Positions 50,477-60,878 of a stretch of 64,000 nt of DNA are shown here, piece by piece. The notes below the pieces were generated by a model that was not told where the DNA came from, made no database searches, and was given only the letters and a program-made list of their open reading frames with translations. A program made the translations under genes and the position numbers. This DNA comes from Ornithobacterium rhinotracheale (GTDB lineage Bacteria > Bacteroidota > Bacteroidia > Flavobacteriales > Weeksellaceae). The DNA is taken from positions 124,001 through 188,000 of the forward strand of contig NZ_CP035107.1 in NCBI RefSeq assembly GCF_004088395.1, in the 5' to 3' direction. Positions within the stretch are counted from its first letter, which is position 1; every line of letters starts with the position of its first letter.

Positions 50477-52024
50477 TTATCTTCTTCTTGTTTTTTTAAT
50501 TCCTAAAACGCCTAAAATAGAACGAGTGATTTCGCGCGTAAATGTTCTGCCTAAATCTCTCGCCATTCGGCTGTTGATTACTTCTTCCATAAAGGATTTA
50601 TCTTGTTTCTTTTTGGTGTTTGTGGCTTGCGGTTTTGCTTTTTCTGGCACTTCTTGCTGTGCAGATTCTTCCATGCGACGCGTCAAAATCTCATAAGCAG
50701 AATCGCGATTTATGTCCTGATCATATTTGGTAACTAATTTAGATTGAGCGATTAAATTATTTAATTCCGTTTCAGTCAGAACATCCATGCGAGATTGTGG
50801 TGTTTCCAGATAAGTATGCACGAGCGGTGTTGGCGTTCCTTTTTCGTTCAAAGCCGTAATGAATGCTTCTCCGATTCCAAGTTGGGTGATGAGCTGATCG
50901 GCATCGTAAAATTGTGTAATTGGGTAGTTTTCTACCGCTTTTTTGATTTCCTTTCGATCCTTAGCCGTGAACCCCCTCAGCGCGTGCTGCACTTTTAGCC
51001 CTAATTGGCTCAATACGCCATCTGGAATGTCGCCTGGCACTTGGGTTACGAAATACACGCCTACGCCCTTTGAACGGATTAATTTAACCACGGTTTCAAT
51101 TTGGTTTAAAAGTGTTTTGGAGGCTTCGTTAAAAATCAAATGCGCCTCGTCGATAAAAATGCACAATTTAGGTTTTGTGGCGTCTCCCACCTCTGGGAAA
51201 GTAGCATAAATTTCAGCTAAAAGGCTTAGCATAAAAGTAGAGAAAAGTGCAGGCTTGTTTTGAATATCGGTGAGGCGCACAATGCTGATAACGCCACGCC
51301 CGTCGTGCAGTTGTAATAAATCGTCTACTTCAAAGGAAGGCTCGCCGAAGAATTTATCGGCTCCTTGTTGCTCTAGTGCAATGATTTTTCGCTGAATGGC
51401 TCCCACCGTAGCCCCAGAAATACTGCCGTATTCGGCTTTTAATTTTTCTTGTCCTTCGGGGTTGTCTTTTACATACATCAAGACTTTTTTCAAGTCGTCT
51501 AAATCAATCAGCGGCAAAGCGTGGTCGTCACTGAATTTAAAAATCACCGAAATTACGCTTTCTTGAGTTTCGTTTAGCTCTAAAATTTTACTTAACAAAA
51601 CAGGCCCAAACTCCGTAACGGTGGCTCTAAGCCTTGCGCCTTTCTCTTCGCTTAAACTTAAAAACTCGACGGGCATTCCGTTGGCTTTGTATTGCATGTC
51701 GAGTAGCTTATATCGCTCGATGATTTTAGGATTGGTAGCATCGCCTGGCATTGCCAATCCGCTAAGGTCGCCTTTCACATCCATCACAAGGCTTGGCACA
51801 CCTACATCTGAAAGTTGTTCCACAATCAGCTGCATAGTTTTGGTTTTTCCTGTTCCTGTGGCTCCTGCGATGAGCCCATGGCGGTTCATGGTTTTGAGCG
51901 GAATGTTTACAGCCGCTTCGGGGATTACGACATTGTTGAGTTTTCCTTTTCCTAAGCTTATGTATTCGCCTTTGGGGCTATAGCCTTGTTGAATTTCTTG
52001 AATAAAAGATGCTTGATTGTTCAT
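50477..52024 (-). CDS. HerA-like ATPase (DUF853)
   Basis: 515 aa. Walker A GATGTGKTKTMQ (about 52-63), Walker B KLCIFIDEAHLIF (about 285-297), and the VYFVTQVPGDIPDGVLSQLG segment typical of DUF853/YjgR. A basic, Lys/Gln-rich tail (about 455-490) precedes a short C-terminal helix. DNA-pumping helicase-like ATPase; role unproven. The exonuclease gene follows 13 bp downstream, which suggests joint action on DNA. Confidence 0.9.
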   Translation of the reverse strand: MNNQASFIQEIQQGYSPKGEYISLGKGKLNNVVIPEAAVNIPLKTMNRHGLIAGATGTGKTKTMQLIVEQLSDVGVPSLVMDVKGDLSGLAMPGDATNPKIIERYKLLDMQYKANGMPVEFLSLSEEKGARLRATVTEFGPVLLSKILELNETQESVISVIFKFSDDHALPLIDLDDLKKVLMYVKDNPEGQEKLKAEYGSISGATVGAIQRKIIALEQQGADKFFGEPSFEVDDLLQLHDGRGVISIVRLTDIQNKPALFSTFMLSLLAEIYATFPEVGDATKPKLCIFIDEAHLIFNEASKTLLNQIETVVKLIRSKGVGVYFVTQVPGDIPDGVLSQLGLKVQHALRGFTAKDRKEIKKAVENYPITQFYDADQLITQLGIGEAFITALNEKGTPTPLVHTYLETPQSRMDVLTETELNNLIAQSKLVTKYDQDINRDSAYEILTRRMEESAQQEVPEKAKPQATNTKKKQDKSFMEEVINSRMARDLGRTFTREITRSILGVLGIKKTRRR

Positions 52025-52082
52025 GTTTGTGTGTAGATTTTTTAGGGTTAAGTCTGTTTTTTTTTAGAAATGCAAAAATAAA

Positions 52083-53069
52083 TTATTTTTTGGGATTAAA
52101 GTTAAACTTTACGATGACTGGAAAATGGTCTGAGTACGGGATGCGATTAATTTCCACTTGGTGCACGCCAAAATCTTTAGATGCAAAAACATGGTCTATT
52201 CTAATCGGAAATTGATAATCGTGAAATGTGGTGCCCAGTCCATTTCCTCCGGCCACAAATGTGTCTTGTAGGTTGTTCCCGATTTTGTAATATTCGTACG
52301 ACGATGGCACTGCATTGAAATCACCGGCTACAATGATGGGGTATTGGGTTCTGGCAATGAGGTGTGCAATCTCGTTGGCTTCGCGTTGGTGTGTGCCAAA
52401 CGAGCTGGAGAGTTTGGCAGTTACAATGCGTGTACTTTTCTTGAGCCCATCGGTTTCTGTGGCTTTAGCAAACATTTTTTTAGTCAGTCGGGTAGAGGAA
52501 AGGTGCACATTTATTACACGAATTGTGTCGTTTCGAAACTTGATATCGGCATAGCAAGCACGGAGCTTTCGGTTGCCGAGTTTTAATTGTTTGGATTCAA
52601 TAATGGGGTACTTGCTTAGAATGCTAATGGCTTGATAGTTTTCTACATAAGGATAGCCATCGTCTAGCACATGTTTGCGGCCTTGGGGTAATTCTTGCAA
52701 AAATACAATATCGGGGTTTTTCTCTTTGATGAATGGTTTTATGTTGCCTTTGTCTTTGCTTAAAACTTTTAAGTTATAAGTCATAATGGTGAGGTTGCTT
52801 TCTGGCGATTTGTTGCCTCCCCATATATGATAAATTTTATTAAAGGGAATGAGTAGTCCTAAGCTTAAAGCCAGCATGAGCACACCCACTTTTCGGTGAA
52901 AAATGAACCAGTAAATTAACAATAAAAAGTTTAAAATAAACACAACGGGGAAGATGAGTGCAGCATAAGAAAAGCAGGTGCAAAAGCTTGGTGGCACCCA
53001 TTGGTTTAAGAAAACGCTGTACCCAAGGAGTAGTAAAATAAGATTGGCTAAAAGAATTATATATTTCAT
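52083..53069 (-). CDS. membrane-anchored endonuclease/exonuclease/phosphatase family protein
   Basis: 328 aa. Three hydrophobic segments (about 3-22, 33-57, 63-80) are followed by an EEP domain: MTYNLKVLSKDKGN (Asn), IVFLQELPQG (catalytic Glu), INVHLSSTRL, VAGDFNAVPSS and RIDHVFASK...YSDHFPVI (His pair). Substrate could be a phosphodiester lipid or nucleic acid outside the cytoplasm. Stands alone. Confidence 0.9.
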   Translation of the reverse strand: MKYIILLANLILLLLGYSVFLNQWVPPSFCTCFSYAALIFPVVFILNFLLLIYWFIFHRKVGVLMLALSLGLLIPFNKIYHIWGGNKSPESNLTIMTYNLKVLSKDKGNIKPFIKEKNPDIVFLQELPQGRKHVLDDGYPYVENYQAISILSKYPIIESKQLKLGNRKLRACYADIKFRNDTIRVINVHLSSTRLTKKMFAKATETDGLKKSTRIVTAKLSSSFGTHQREANEIAHLIARTQYPIIVAGDFNAVPSSYEYYKIGNNLQDTFVAGGNGLGTTFHDYQFPIRIDHVFASKDFGVHQVEINRIPYSDHFPVIVKFNFNPKK

Positions 53070-53182
53070 AGGATTCTGACAAAATCGCTACAAATGTAAC
53101 TATAATTTATAGGAAATGGCGAATGTGTTGTGTGGAAATTAGGGAGGGTGAGAGTATGTGAAAAATGTTATGATTTATTTTT

Positions 53183-53215
53183 TTTGGATTGTTAGATGAT
53201 ATTTTATTATATTTG
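53183..53215 (+). promoter_or_regulatory. promoter of HU cassette B (TTTG-N21-TATATTTG)
   Basis: TTTG 53183-53186 and TATATTTG 53208-53215. The following GGCGAAAATTAAC is shared with cassette A, where it also starts right at the -7 box; homology between the cassettes begins here. Confidence 0.6.
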
Positions 53216-53254
53216 GCGAAAATTAACGAGGTGAAACTTGTAATATTCAAAAAA

Positions 53255-53296
<42 letters not shown>

Positions 53297-53349
53297 ACCT
53301 TAAAAATATAAGCATCGCAAAAGTAATTTTTGCGAGAGAATATAATATG

Positions 53350-53389
53350 TCCCCTGCACAAAATTTTAATTAAAATTTTGTGCAGGGGA
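53350..53389 (+). terminator. terminator-like hairpin before HU gene B
   Basis: A perfect 40-bp palindrome (20-bp stem, TCCCCTGCACAAAATTTTAA and its complement) followed by seven T. Strong intrinsic terminator by form, yet located upstream of the HU gene. Confidence 0.75.
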
Positions 53390-53426
53390 TTTTTTTGTGT
53401 CTAAAAAAAGTTAAAAAATAAATAAA

Positions 53427-53810
53427 ATGCCAATTAAGTACAAAGTAATTCAGAAAGGGCAACCAGGCGTTGCCGGTGGAGGAGAAAAGAAATATTATGC
53501 TTCAGCAAATTTGGTGAGCGAGAAAACGCTTGCAGGATTGACTAAAGAAATCGAGAAAATCAGCACTGTGAGCGGGGCAGACATACGAGCTGTGCTGTAT
53601 GCGCTAGTAGATGTAATGCAAACCTCGCTGGAGGAAGGTAATGCGGTGCGTCTTGGCGAGCTAGGCAGTATGCGTGTGAGCATCAGCAGCGAGGGGAAAT
53701 CCAAAGAGGAAGAAGTAACGGCGGCGAGTATCAAGGGTGCAAAAGTGATTTTTACGCCAGGTAAGGATTTGAAAAAAATGTTGAATAATCTAACCTACGA
53801 AAAGCTCTAA
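53427..53810 (+). CDS. HU-HIG family DNA-binding protein, copy B
   Basis: 127 aa, same as copy A except Ser31. Central HU-like fold with GNAVRLGELGSMRVSISSEG. Silent differences from copy A (for example GGCGGGGGA versus GGTGGAGGA in the first 30 codons) show that the copies are not a very recent duplicate while the protein is held constant. Next genes: a short frame, a lipoprotein and a barrel. Confidence 0.88.
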   Translation: MPIKYKVIQKGQPGVAGGGEKKYYASANLVSEKTLAGLTKEIEKISTVSGADIRAVLYALVDVMQTSLEEGNAVRLGELGSMRVSISSEGKSKEEEVTAASIKGAKVIFTPGKDLKKMLNNLTYEKL

Positions 53811-53816
53811 GCACCG

Positions 53817-53887
53817 CCCGAAAAAAAACACGTGTGTTTTTTGGAAAAATGTAGTTTGTTTTTTTAAAAAAGACACGTGTTTTTCGG
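53817..53887. terminator. large inverted-repeat hairpin after HU gene B
   Basis: Nearly identical to 10139-10210; outer arms CCCGAAAA...CACGTGT and ACACGTGTTTTTCGG. Confidence 0.55.
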
Positions 53888-53901
53888 AAAGCGATAGTTG
53901 T

Positions 53902-54093
53902 GTGGATTATTGTAATGCATATTCAGAAGATTTTACAGAAATGATTTATGAATATTTAGATGAAATTAATAAACTTAAAGATGAGTACAATGGAATTTTT
54001 AGTAAAAATGCTATTGATGATAGCAATGCTAATGTGGCTAGTGTATGTTATTGCATTAATTACATGGATTATAAAAATAATCTTAAAAGATAA
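53902..54093 (+). CDS. short acidic open frame, doubtful
   Basis: 63 aa from a GTG: DYCNAYSEDFTEMIYEYLDE, then DSNANVASVCYCINYMDY. Acidic, no homologue recognised. It lies in about 245 bp that are present in cassette B and absent in cassette A. The frame is open upstream through the hairpin, so it may be the tail of a lost gene. Confidence 0.3.
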   Translation: MDYCNAYSEDFTEMIYEYLDEINKLKDEYNGIFSKNAIDDSNANVASVCYCINYMDYKNNLKR

Positions 54094-54144
54094 ATATGGA
54101 AGCTAGTTGGTTTGCTTTTTAAATGGTTTAAAAACATAAATTAG

Positions 54145-54203
54145 AAAATAATAAAAGGGGAAGCCGAAAACCTTATAGAGTAGGCGATTTTTAAAATTTA
54201 TTT
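54145..54203 (+). promoter_or_regulatory. conserved leader before lipoprotein B
   Basis: Same sequence as 10230-10290 (GGGGAAGCCGAAAACC, TTATAGAGTAGGC), placed directly before the lipoprotein start. Confidence 0.45.
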
Positions 54204-54211
54204 AATTTAAT

Positions 54212-54727
54212 ATGAAGAGATTGATTTTGTTTGTAATTATCTCTATGATTTTTGTTTCATGTAGTGGAGACGATGGTGGTGGAAATAGAAAATATAGTAA
54301 AGATGACATTGCAGGAATATGGCAAGTGGAATCTGTGAAAATAAATGGTAGAAATGTTAGGGTAGGGGAAAGCGAAGAATCTTCTTATGCCCCGTGCGAC
54401 AGATCCTCTACATTCATTTTTAATTATAAAGGCTACGATGAAATGTCTATGGATTTTTACGATGTTGCATGCAATAAGCTTTCGGATTACCATGGGGAAT
54501 ATTATGTTGATGGAAACTCCATTTATGTTAAAGAGGATGGAAAAACAATCAAAGTACTGAGGATAAAAAGTCTTTCAGCAAGTAGAATGACGCTTGTCTA
54601 TTCTGATGAGGTAAAAAAAGAATTATATAAGGAGTTAGAAGAAAATTATAGTCCTAAAGATTATGGGAAATATACAGTGAAAGATATATTAAACGCTGAA
54701 ATAAATTTAATTAAAAAATATTATTAA
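54212..54727 (+). CDS. small lipocalin-like lipoprotein
   Basis: 171 aa. Lipobox FVSC (Cys17) with SGDDGGG tether, then DDIAGIWQVESVKINGRNV, the GxW opening of lipocalin-like proteins. Extra helical C terminus (NAEINLIKKYY). Only general similarity to the lipoprotein of cassette A. One base separates its stop from the next ATG, so it is cotranscribed with the barrel gene. Confidence 0.72.
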   Translation: MKRLILFVIISMIFVSCSGDDGGGNRKYSKDDIAGIWQVESVKINGRNVRVGESEESSYAPCDRSSTFIFNYKGYDEMSMDFYDVACNKLSDYHGEYYVDGNSIYVKEDGKTIKVLRIKSLSASRMTLVYSDEVKKELYKELEENYSPKDYGKYTVKDILNAEINLIKKYY

Positions 54728-54728
54728 G

Positions 54729-55454
54729 ATGAAGAAAGCATTGATTTTATTAGTAGCTGCATTAGCTATGAATGTTAAAGCACAAGAAGTGCGTTATGGT
54801 GTGAAAGCAGGGTTAAACCTTGCCGATATGTATGCGGCGGTATCAGTTGATGATGTTGAAGAAGTTATAAATACAAAATCCAAAACCTCTTTTTATGTTG
54901 GTGGATTTGTAGAGTTCCCATTGAGCGAAATGAACGAGTTGCTTACGGGTGAAGTAGGGCTTCAATATGTAGGAAACGGAACTAAAATTTCAAAAATTGA
55001 TTTCAGTGATATAGGTCTTAGAGATGGAAATGGTAATAGAATAAGAGATATAAAAGATTTACAATTAAATTTTAATCAGATTAATATGCCGTTTGCCGTA
55101 AAATACGAAGTGGTGCAAGGTTTGAAAATAAAAGCTGGAGGATATTTTGGTTATTTAATCTCCTTGGGAGGGAAATTGAAATATGAAGGGAAAACTCGTA
55201 AGATTGGAAATATTTTAGATAAAACTACCTCAATTTATGATGGGTATACAACCACGGAGTATAAAGCCTCTGAACTTTTTAAGAGATTTGATTTTGGTTT
55301 AAATGCTGGAGCTGAATATAACTTTGTGAATGGTCTTTTTGCCGAGGCTAATTATACTTTTGGCTTGCAAAGTTTTGTAGATGATGCAGACATCGATGAA
55401 GGTGAAAAACTTAAAAACAGAGTATTTCAAATAGGTTTAGGATATAAATTTTAA
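54729..55454 (+). CDS. outer-membrane beta-barrel protein (PorT-like)
   Basis: 241 aa. Signal peptide (LAMNVKAQE), then RYGVKAGLNLADMYAA, the usual start of PorT/OMP_b-brl_2 family barrels, LLTGEVGLQYVGNGTKIS and a C terminus FQIGLGYKF. Eight-stranded barrel expected. Translationally linked to the lipoprotein before it; the pair may form one surface unit. Confidence 0.85.
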   Translation: MKKALILLVAALAMNVKAQEVRYGVKAGLNLADMYAAVSVDDVEEVINTKSKTSFYVGGFVEFPLSEMNELLTGEVGLQYVGNGTKISKIDFSDIGLRDGNGNRIRDIKDLQLNFNQINMPFAVKYEVVQGLKIKAGGYFGYLISLGGKLKYEGKTRKIGNILDKTTSIYDGYTTTEYKASELFKRFDFGLNAGAEYNFVNGLFAEANYTFGLQSFVDDADIDEGEKLKNRVFQIGLGYKF

Positions 55455-55470
55455 GTTTTATGTGTAAGAA

Positions 55471-55504
55471 AAAACGGATAAGGTTTTTTAACTTTATCCG
55501 TTTT
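55471..55504 (+). terminator. terminator after the barrel gene
   Basis: AAAACGGATAA and TTATCCGTTTT around a T-rich loop, then TATAATT. Confidence 0.75.
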
Positions 55505-55518
55505 ATAATTAAATTCCA

Positions 55519-55698
55519 ATGAAAAAAAACATTTTAATCATAATTTTAGGCATACTCCTTTGTGTGGGAGTTTACGGAGCATACGAGTACGCTATGGGCG
55601 GAAGATGCAACCCAAATGGGAAATGCAAGGCGTGCACCAATTGCAATTATTGCAAAAACTGCTCAAAAAACAAAGGAACTTGTAGCGTTTGCCGATAA
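55519..55698 (+). CDS. Cys-rich small membrane-anchored protein
   Basis: 59 aa. A hydrophobic N-terminal segment (4-20, with C15), then a tail with eight Cys: C30, C36, C39, C42, C45, C48, C55, C58, mostly in C-x2-C steps (CKACTNCNYCKNCSKNKG). Could bind metal or a Fe-S cluster, or form disulfides outside the membrane. Not recognised. It has its own ATG, is preceded by a terminator and ends directly at the stop codon of the convergent ABC gene. Confidence 0.65.
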   Translation: MKKNILIIILGILLCVGVYGAYEYAMGGRCNPNGKCKACTNCNYCKNCSKNKGTCSVCR

Positions 55699-57378
<1,680 letters not shown>

Positions 57379-57454
57379 GCTATCAAAATTCTTAGGTTGA
57401 GGACAAAAATACGAGAAATTTTTGAGAAACTACAGATTGTTTATTTAGGATGAT

Positions 57455-57484
57455 TTTGTCCTTAAATTTATTTTTATATATTTG
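57455..57484 (+). promoter_or_regulatory. promoter (TTTG-N18-TATATTTG)
   Basis: TTTG 57455-57458 and TATATTTG 57477-57484, 19 bp before the ATG at 57504. Confidence 0.55.
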
Positions 57485-57503
57485 TGTGATTAAATCAAAA
57501 TCT

Positions 57504-57659
57504 ATGAAATTACTATATGTTTTAATTGCATTTTTAGCGGGAATCGGAATCACATTTTTATACAACAAAGGAATGTTGCACGAAGTGAGCCCTTTGTGGC
57601 TTGTAGTTCCTTTTGTTTTAGTTCCGTTTCTAAGAAAATATTTATGGAAACGACAATGA
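57504..57659 (+). CDS. very small membrane protein
   Basis: 51 aa from the ATG at 57504 (MKLLYVLIAFLAGIGITFLY), two hydrophobic segments and a basic end (RKYLWKRQ). An upstream in-frame ATG at 57450 would lie at the -33 box, so I prefer the inner one. Function unknown. Confidence 0.6.
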   Translation: MKLLYVLIAFLAGIGITFLYNKGMLHEVSPLWLVVPFVLVPFLRKYLWKRQ

Positions 57660-57683
57660 TGATATAATTGATGAATATGTTAG

Positions 57684-57705
57684 AAAACGCCTTTTTAGGC
57701 GTTTT
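57684..57705 (+). terminator. terminator of the small membrane gene
   Basis: AAAACGCCT, TTTT, AGGCGTTTT and a T run. Confidence 0.85.
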
Positions 57706-57783
57706 TTTTATTTTGGTATCAAATATGCTTAATTTTCTGCGCTAACTTTTTGAGAAAATCGCTTATATTAAAAATTTAAAAGT

Positions 57784-57791
57784 TATTTTTG
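57784..57791 (+). promoter_or_regulatory. -7 box for rseP
   Basis: TATTTTTG, 39 bp before the rseP ATG. Confidence 0.4.
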
Positions 57792-57830
57792 CAATCAATT
57801 AAAAATTAAAACACAGAAATAAAAAAATAT

Positions 57831-59147
57831 ATGGAAATAGCACTTATTAAAGCCGCACAGCTTATTCTAATACTATCAATCATCGTGGTTTTGCACGAGG
57901 GAGGGCATTTTGCCGCTGCCAAATTATTTAAAACTAAGGTGGAGCGTTTTTTCCTATTTTTTGATGTAAAATTCGCTTTATTTAAAAAGAAAATCGGCGA
58001 CACCGTGTACGGAATCGGGTGGTTGCCGCTTGGGGGCTATGTCAAAATTGCAGGTATGATTGATGAAAGTATGGATACCGAGCAACTCAAAAGCGAGCCA
58101 AAACCTTGGGAATTCCGCTCTAAACCCGCTTGGCAACGATTAATCATTATGCTGGCAGGAATTTTTGTAAACCTAATTTTAGCCATTGTCATTTTCGCCG
58201 TGATGAGCTATAAAAATGGTAATAATTATATAGATGTAAATAAAATTACGCAAGGCATAGCGATAGACAGCGCACAGGCGCGCCTAGGGCTTAAAACTAG
58301 CGATGTGCCCGTGGGCGTGAATGGTGTGCAGTATGATGACTTGGGACAAGTTTTAACACAGGCCTTAATGCAGGGCGGCACCCTGAATGTGAGACGCGAA
58401 GGGGCAATCGTAAGCCTGCCCATCACGCTGCAAGATAGAGCCAATATGCTTGCTTTGCAAAAGACCTACTTCCTGCCTGCCGAACCCGTGGTGATAGATA
58501 GCGTTTTGCCAAGTGGCACCGCCTTCAAAGCTGGGGTAGAAAAAGGCGATGTGCTTAAAAGCATCAATGGACAAGCCGTGGAATCTTTCACCGCCTTTGC
58601 AAGAGAGGTAAAAGCCAATGCAAACAAGAAAATTAAACTTGAAATTCAAAGAAATTCAGAATTAAAAAATATTGAAATTCCTGTAAACTCAGAGGGATTA
58701 ATCGGTGTAGCGCCAGTCTTTAATCTTGAAAAATACATCTCTCACAAGGATTATAGCCTCTCGCAATCAATCGCACAAGGCGTGCACAAAACCTTTGCGC
58801 TAATCTCTAACCAAATTCAATCCTTTGCCCTGCTATGGGAGCTAAAAGGTGATGCTACAAAATATGTCTCTGGCCCCATCGGTATGGCTAAGGCTCTGCC
58901 CGCAGAATGGGACTGGGACTACTTCTGGAACTTCACTGCGATGCTCTCTGCCGTGCTAGCCTTTATGAATATTTTGCCTATCCCTGGCCTCGATGGTGGG
59001 CACGCGCTCTTCACTCTCTATGAGATGATTACCGGCCACAAGCCAAGCGATAAATTTATGGGAATTATGCAAATGGTGGGCGCCATTATCCTAATCAGCT
59101 TAATGGTCTTTATCTTTGGAAATGATATATTTAACCTTATGCGATAA
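57831..59147 (+). CDS. rseP: RIP metalloprotease RseP (site-2 protease)
   Basis: 438 aa. H22-E-x-x-H26 in the first membrane helix (VVLHEGGHFAAA), YGIGWLPLGGYVKIAGM, tandem PDZ-like domains (about 130-290) and the NILPIPGLDGGHALF motif with the third zinc ligand. It cleaves anti-sigma factors or signal-peptide remnants inside the inner membrane. pncA follows after 14 bp. Confidence 0.95.
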   Translation: MEIALIKAAQLILILSIIVVLHEGGHFAAAKLFKTKVERFFLFFDVKFALFKKKIGDTVYGIGWLPLGGYVKIAGMIDESMDTEQLKSEPKPWEFRSKPAWQRLIIMLAGIFVNLILAIVIFAVMSYKNGNNYIDVNKITQGIAIDSAQARLGLKTSDVPVGVNGVQYDDLGQVLTQALMQGGTLNVRREGAIVSLPITLQDRANMLALQKTYFLPAEPVVIDSVLPSGTAFKAGVEKGDVLKSINGQAVESFTAFAREVKANANKKIKLEIQRNSELKNIEIPVNSEGLIGVAPVFNLEKYISHKDYSLSQSIAQGVHKTFALISNQIQSFALLWELKGDATKYVSGPIGMAKALPAEWDWDYFWNFTAMLSAVLAFMNILPIPGLDGGHALFTLYEMITGHKPSDKFMGIMQMVGAIILISLMVFIFGNDIFNLMR

Positions 59148-59161
59148 AACGCCAACCCATT

Positions 59162-59761
59162 ATGAAAGCGCTCTTAATCGTAGATGTACAAAATGATTTT
59201 ATGCCACACGGCGCATTGCCTGTGCCGCACGGCGATGAGGTAGTGCCTTATATCAATCAAATTATGCACGCATACGATTTAGTCGTTGCCACGCAAGACT
59301 GGCACCCCATTAATCATAAAAGTTTTGCCACTGAACACGCAAACAAAAAGCCATTTGACACCACATGCCTAAACGGCATTTCGCAAGTTTTATGGCCAAA
59401 CCACTGCGTGCAAGGCTCCAAGGGCGCCGAATTTCACCCCGCGCTGAATACTCAGCCCATTGAGGTGATTTTCAGAAAAGGTATGAACCCCGAGGTTGAT
59501 AGCTACTCTGCGTTTTTTGATAATGATAAGAAATACGCCACGCAACTTTCAGGTTTTTTGAAGGCTAAAGGCGTCAAGGAGATAGATATCGTGGGCTTGG
59601 CGGCAGATTATTGTGTGTTTTATTCTGTGCAAGATGCTTTGAGAGAAGGTTTTAAAGTTAATTTGCATTTAAAGGGGACGCGTGCCATTGATCCCAAAAA
59701 TTTTGAAGAAAATATTTTGAAGGAATTAAACCAAAATCCAAATTTTAAAAGTATTTCTTAA
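59162..59761 (+). CDS. pncA: nicotinamidase
   Basis: 199 aa. Catalytic triad D8, K106, C151 (DVQNDFMP, FRKGMNPEVDSYSAF, GLAADYCVFYS) and metal site D46, H48, H52 (QDWHPINHKS). Hydrolyses nicotinamide to nicotinate in NAD salvage. Follows rseP closely and precedes a broken gene on the same strand. Confidence 0.95.
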   Translation: MKALLIVDVQNDFMPHGALPVPHGDEVVPYINQIMHAYDLVVATQDWHPINHKSFATEHANKKPFDTTCLNGISQVLWPNHCVQGSKGAEFHPALNTQPIEVIFRKGMNPEVDSYSAFFDNDKKYATQLSGFLKAKGVKEIDIVGLAADYCVFYSVQDALREGFKVNLHLKGTRAIDPKNFEENILKELNQNPNFKSIS

Positions 59762-59776
59762 CGAAAGATATTTATT

Positions 59777-60451
59777 ATGAGCGAAATTAAAATGGACACA
59801 AGCTACGATAATGCATTCAAAAATATTGAAGGCTTAAGATGGTTGCCTTTTGTGGGCGAAAAATATAATGTAAGCAAACCAAAAGTGCTTTTGGTGGGAG
59901 AGTCATTATCTAGATGAAAGTGAAAACAATAATCACGAAAAAGTGATTTACACGAGAATGATTGCAAACGAATTAGGCGCGGGCAACCGTGATTATAAAA
60001 CCAAGTCTCCGATATTCAATAATGTAAACAATATGCTCGAGGCGACAAATCCGCAAAAGTTATGGGACAAAATTGCTTTTTACAATTTTGTGCAACGCCC
60101 GATGAGCTCCCTTGATTCTCCAGACCTACCTCCTCAGATTTTGACAAAGCTTGGTCTGTTTTCTTTCAATTAATTCAAGTTTTAAAGCCTGACTATTGTT
60201 TATTTTTAGGCAACTCAGCCGCTGACCGCTTGGATAAAATGACGCAGCTCCACCACATCGAGCGCACACTAACTTGGGACGAGCTTCATAAAATTAACGG
60301 TGCAAAGTTTAAAAAAGCAGACATAAAAATAGAGAATCTAAGCACAACGCTATTTTGCATAAAGCACCCCTCCGCACATTTTTCCCCAGAATTATGGCGT
60401 GAGCGGCTGAAAAAAGAAAGCCCAGAGATGATGCAATTTTTGCGTGGGTAA
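59777..60451 (+). pseudogene. uracil-DNA-glycosylase-superfamily-like gene with two frameshifts
   Basis: Three frames together give one protein: SYDNAFKNIEGLRWLPFVGE and VLLVGES (from ATG 59777), then after a shift near 59902 YLDESENNNHEKVIYTRMIA through FNNVNNMLEATNPQKLWDKI, then after a second shift near 60135 FDKAWSVFFQLIQVLKPDYC and LFLGNSAADRLDK to the end. VGES and the late CIKHPSAHFSPELW fit a glycosylase-like fold. Broken in this genome unless the base calls are wrong. Confidence 0.72.
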
Positions 60452-60474
60452 AGAACCAAAAATAATTTAAAGAT

Positions 60475-60504
60475 AAAACCCGCGGGGCGAAGCCCGCGGG
60501 TTTT
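60475..60504 (+). terminator. GC-rich terminator
   Basis: AAAACCCGCGGG, 6-nt loop, CCCGCGGGTTTT. Confidence 0.85.
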
Positions 60505-60543
60505 AATTTCATCAAATATTTCTTAAATCACATTAAAACAATA

Positions 60544-60572
60544 AAGCCTTTTAATCAGTGATTAAAAGGCTT
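60544..60572 (-). terminator. terminator of tRNA-Phe
   Basis: AAGCCTTTTAATCA and TGATTAAAAGGCTT form a long stem directly after the tRNA on the minus strand. Confidence 0.75.
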
Positions 60573-60580
60573 CTGAGTTG

Positions 60581-60653
60581 TGGTGCCTCCAGGAATCGAA
60601 CCAGGGACACAAGGATTTTCAGTCCTTTGCTCTACCAACTGAGCTAAGGCACC
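60581..60653 (-). tRNA. tRNA-Phe (GAA)
   Basis: Acceptor GGTGCCT/AGGCACC, anticodon loop CTGAAAA on AAGGA/TCCTT, T loop TTCGATT. No CCA encoded. Confidence 0.95.
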
Positions 60654-60849
60654 GCTCTTAATTGGATTGCAAATATACGCACTTTTTGTTTCTCGCCAAA
60701 TTTTCAGGCAGAAAATTTGGCTTAAAATTGATTTTTTTTTGAGTTTAATTTGTATGATTTTGTTTTTCAGTTAGTTGTGTTTTGTTTTTTTTGAAATTTT
60801 TTAATTGAAGAAAATCCGGAGTTTGTCCTAATTTTTAAAAATCATTGAT

Positions 60850-60857
60850 TATCTTTG
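60850..60857 (+). promoter_or_regulatory. -7 box for pgk
   Basis: TATCTTTG 22 bp before the ATG at 60879; the nearest TTTG (60822) leaves a 24-base spacer, longer than usual. Confidence 0.45.
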
Positions 60858-60878
60858 TAGATAATTATTTTTTTGAAT

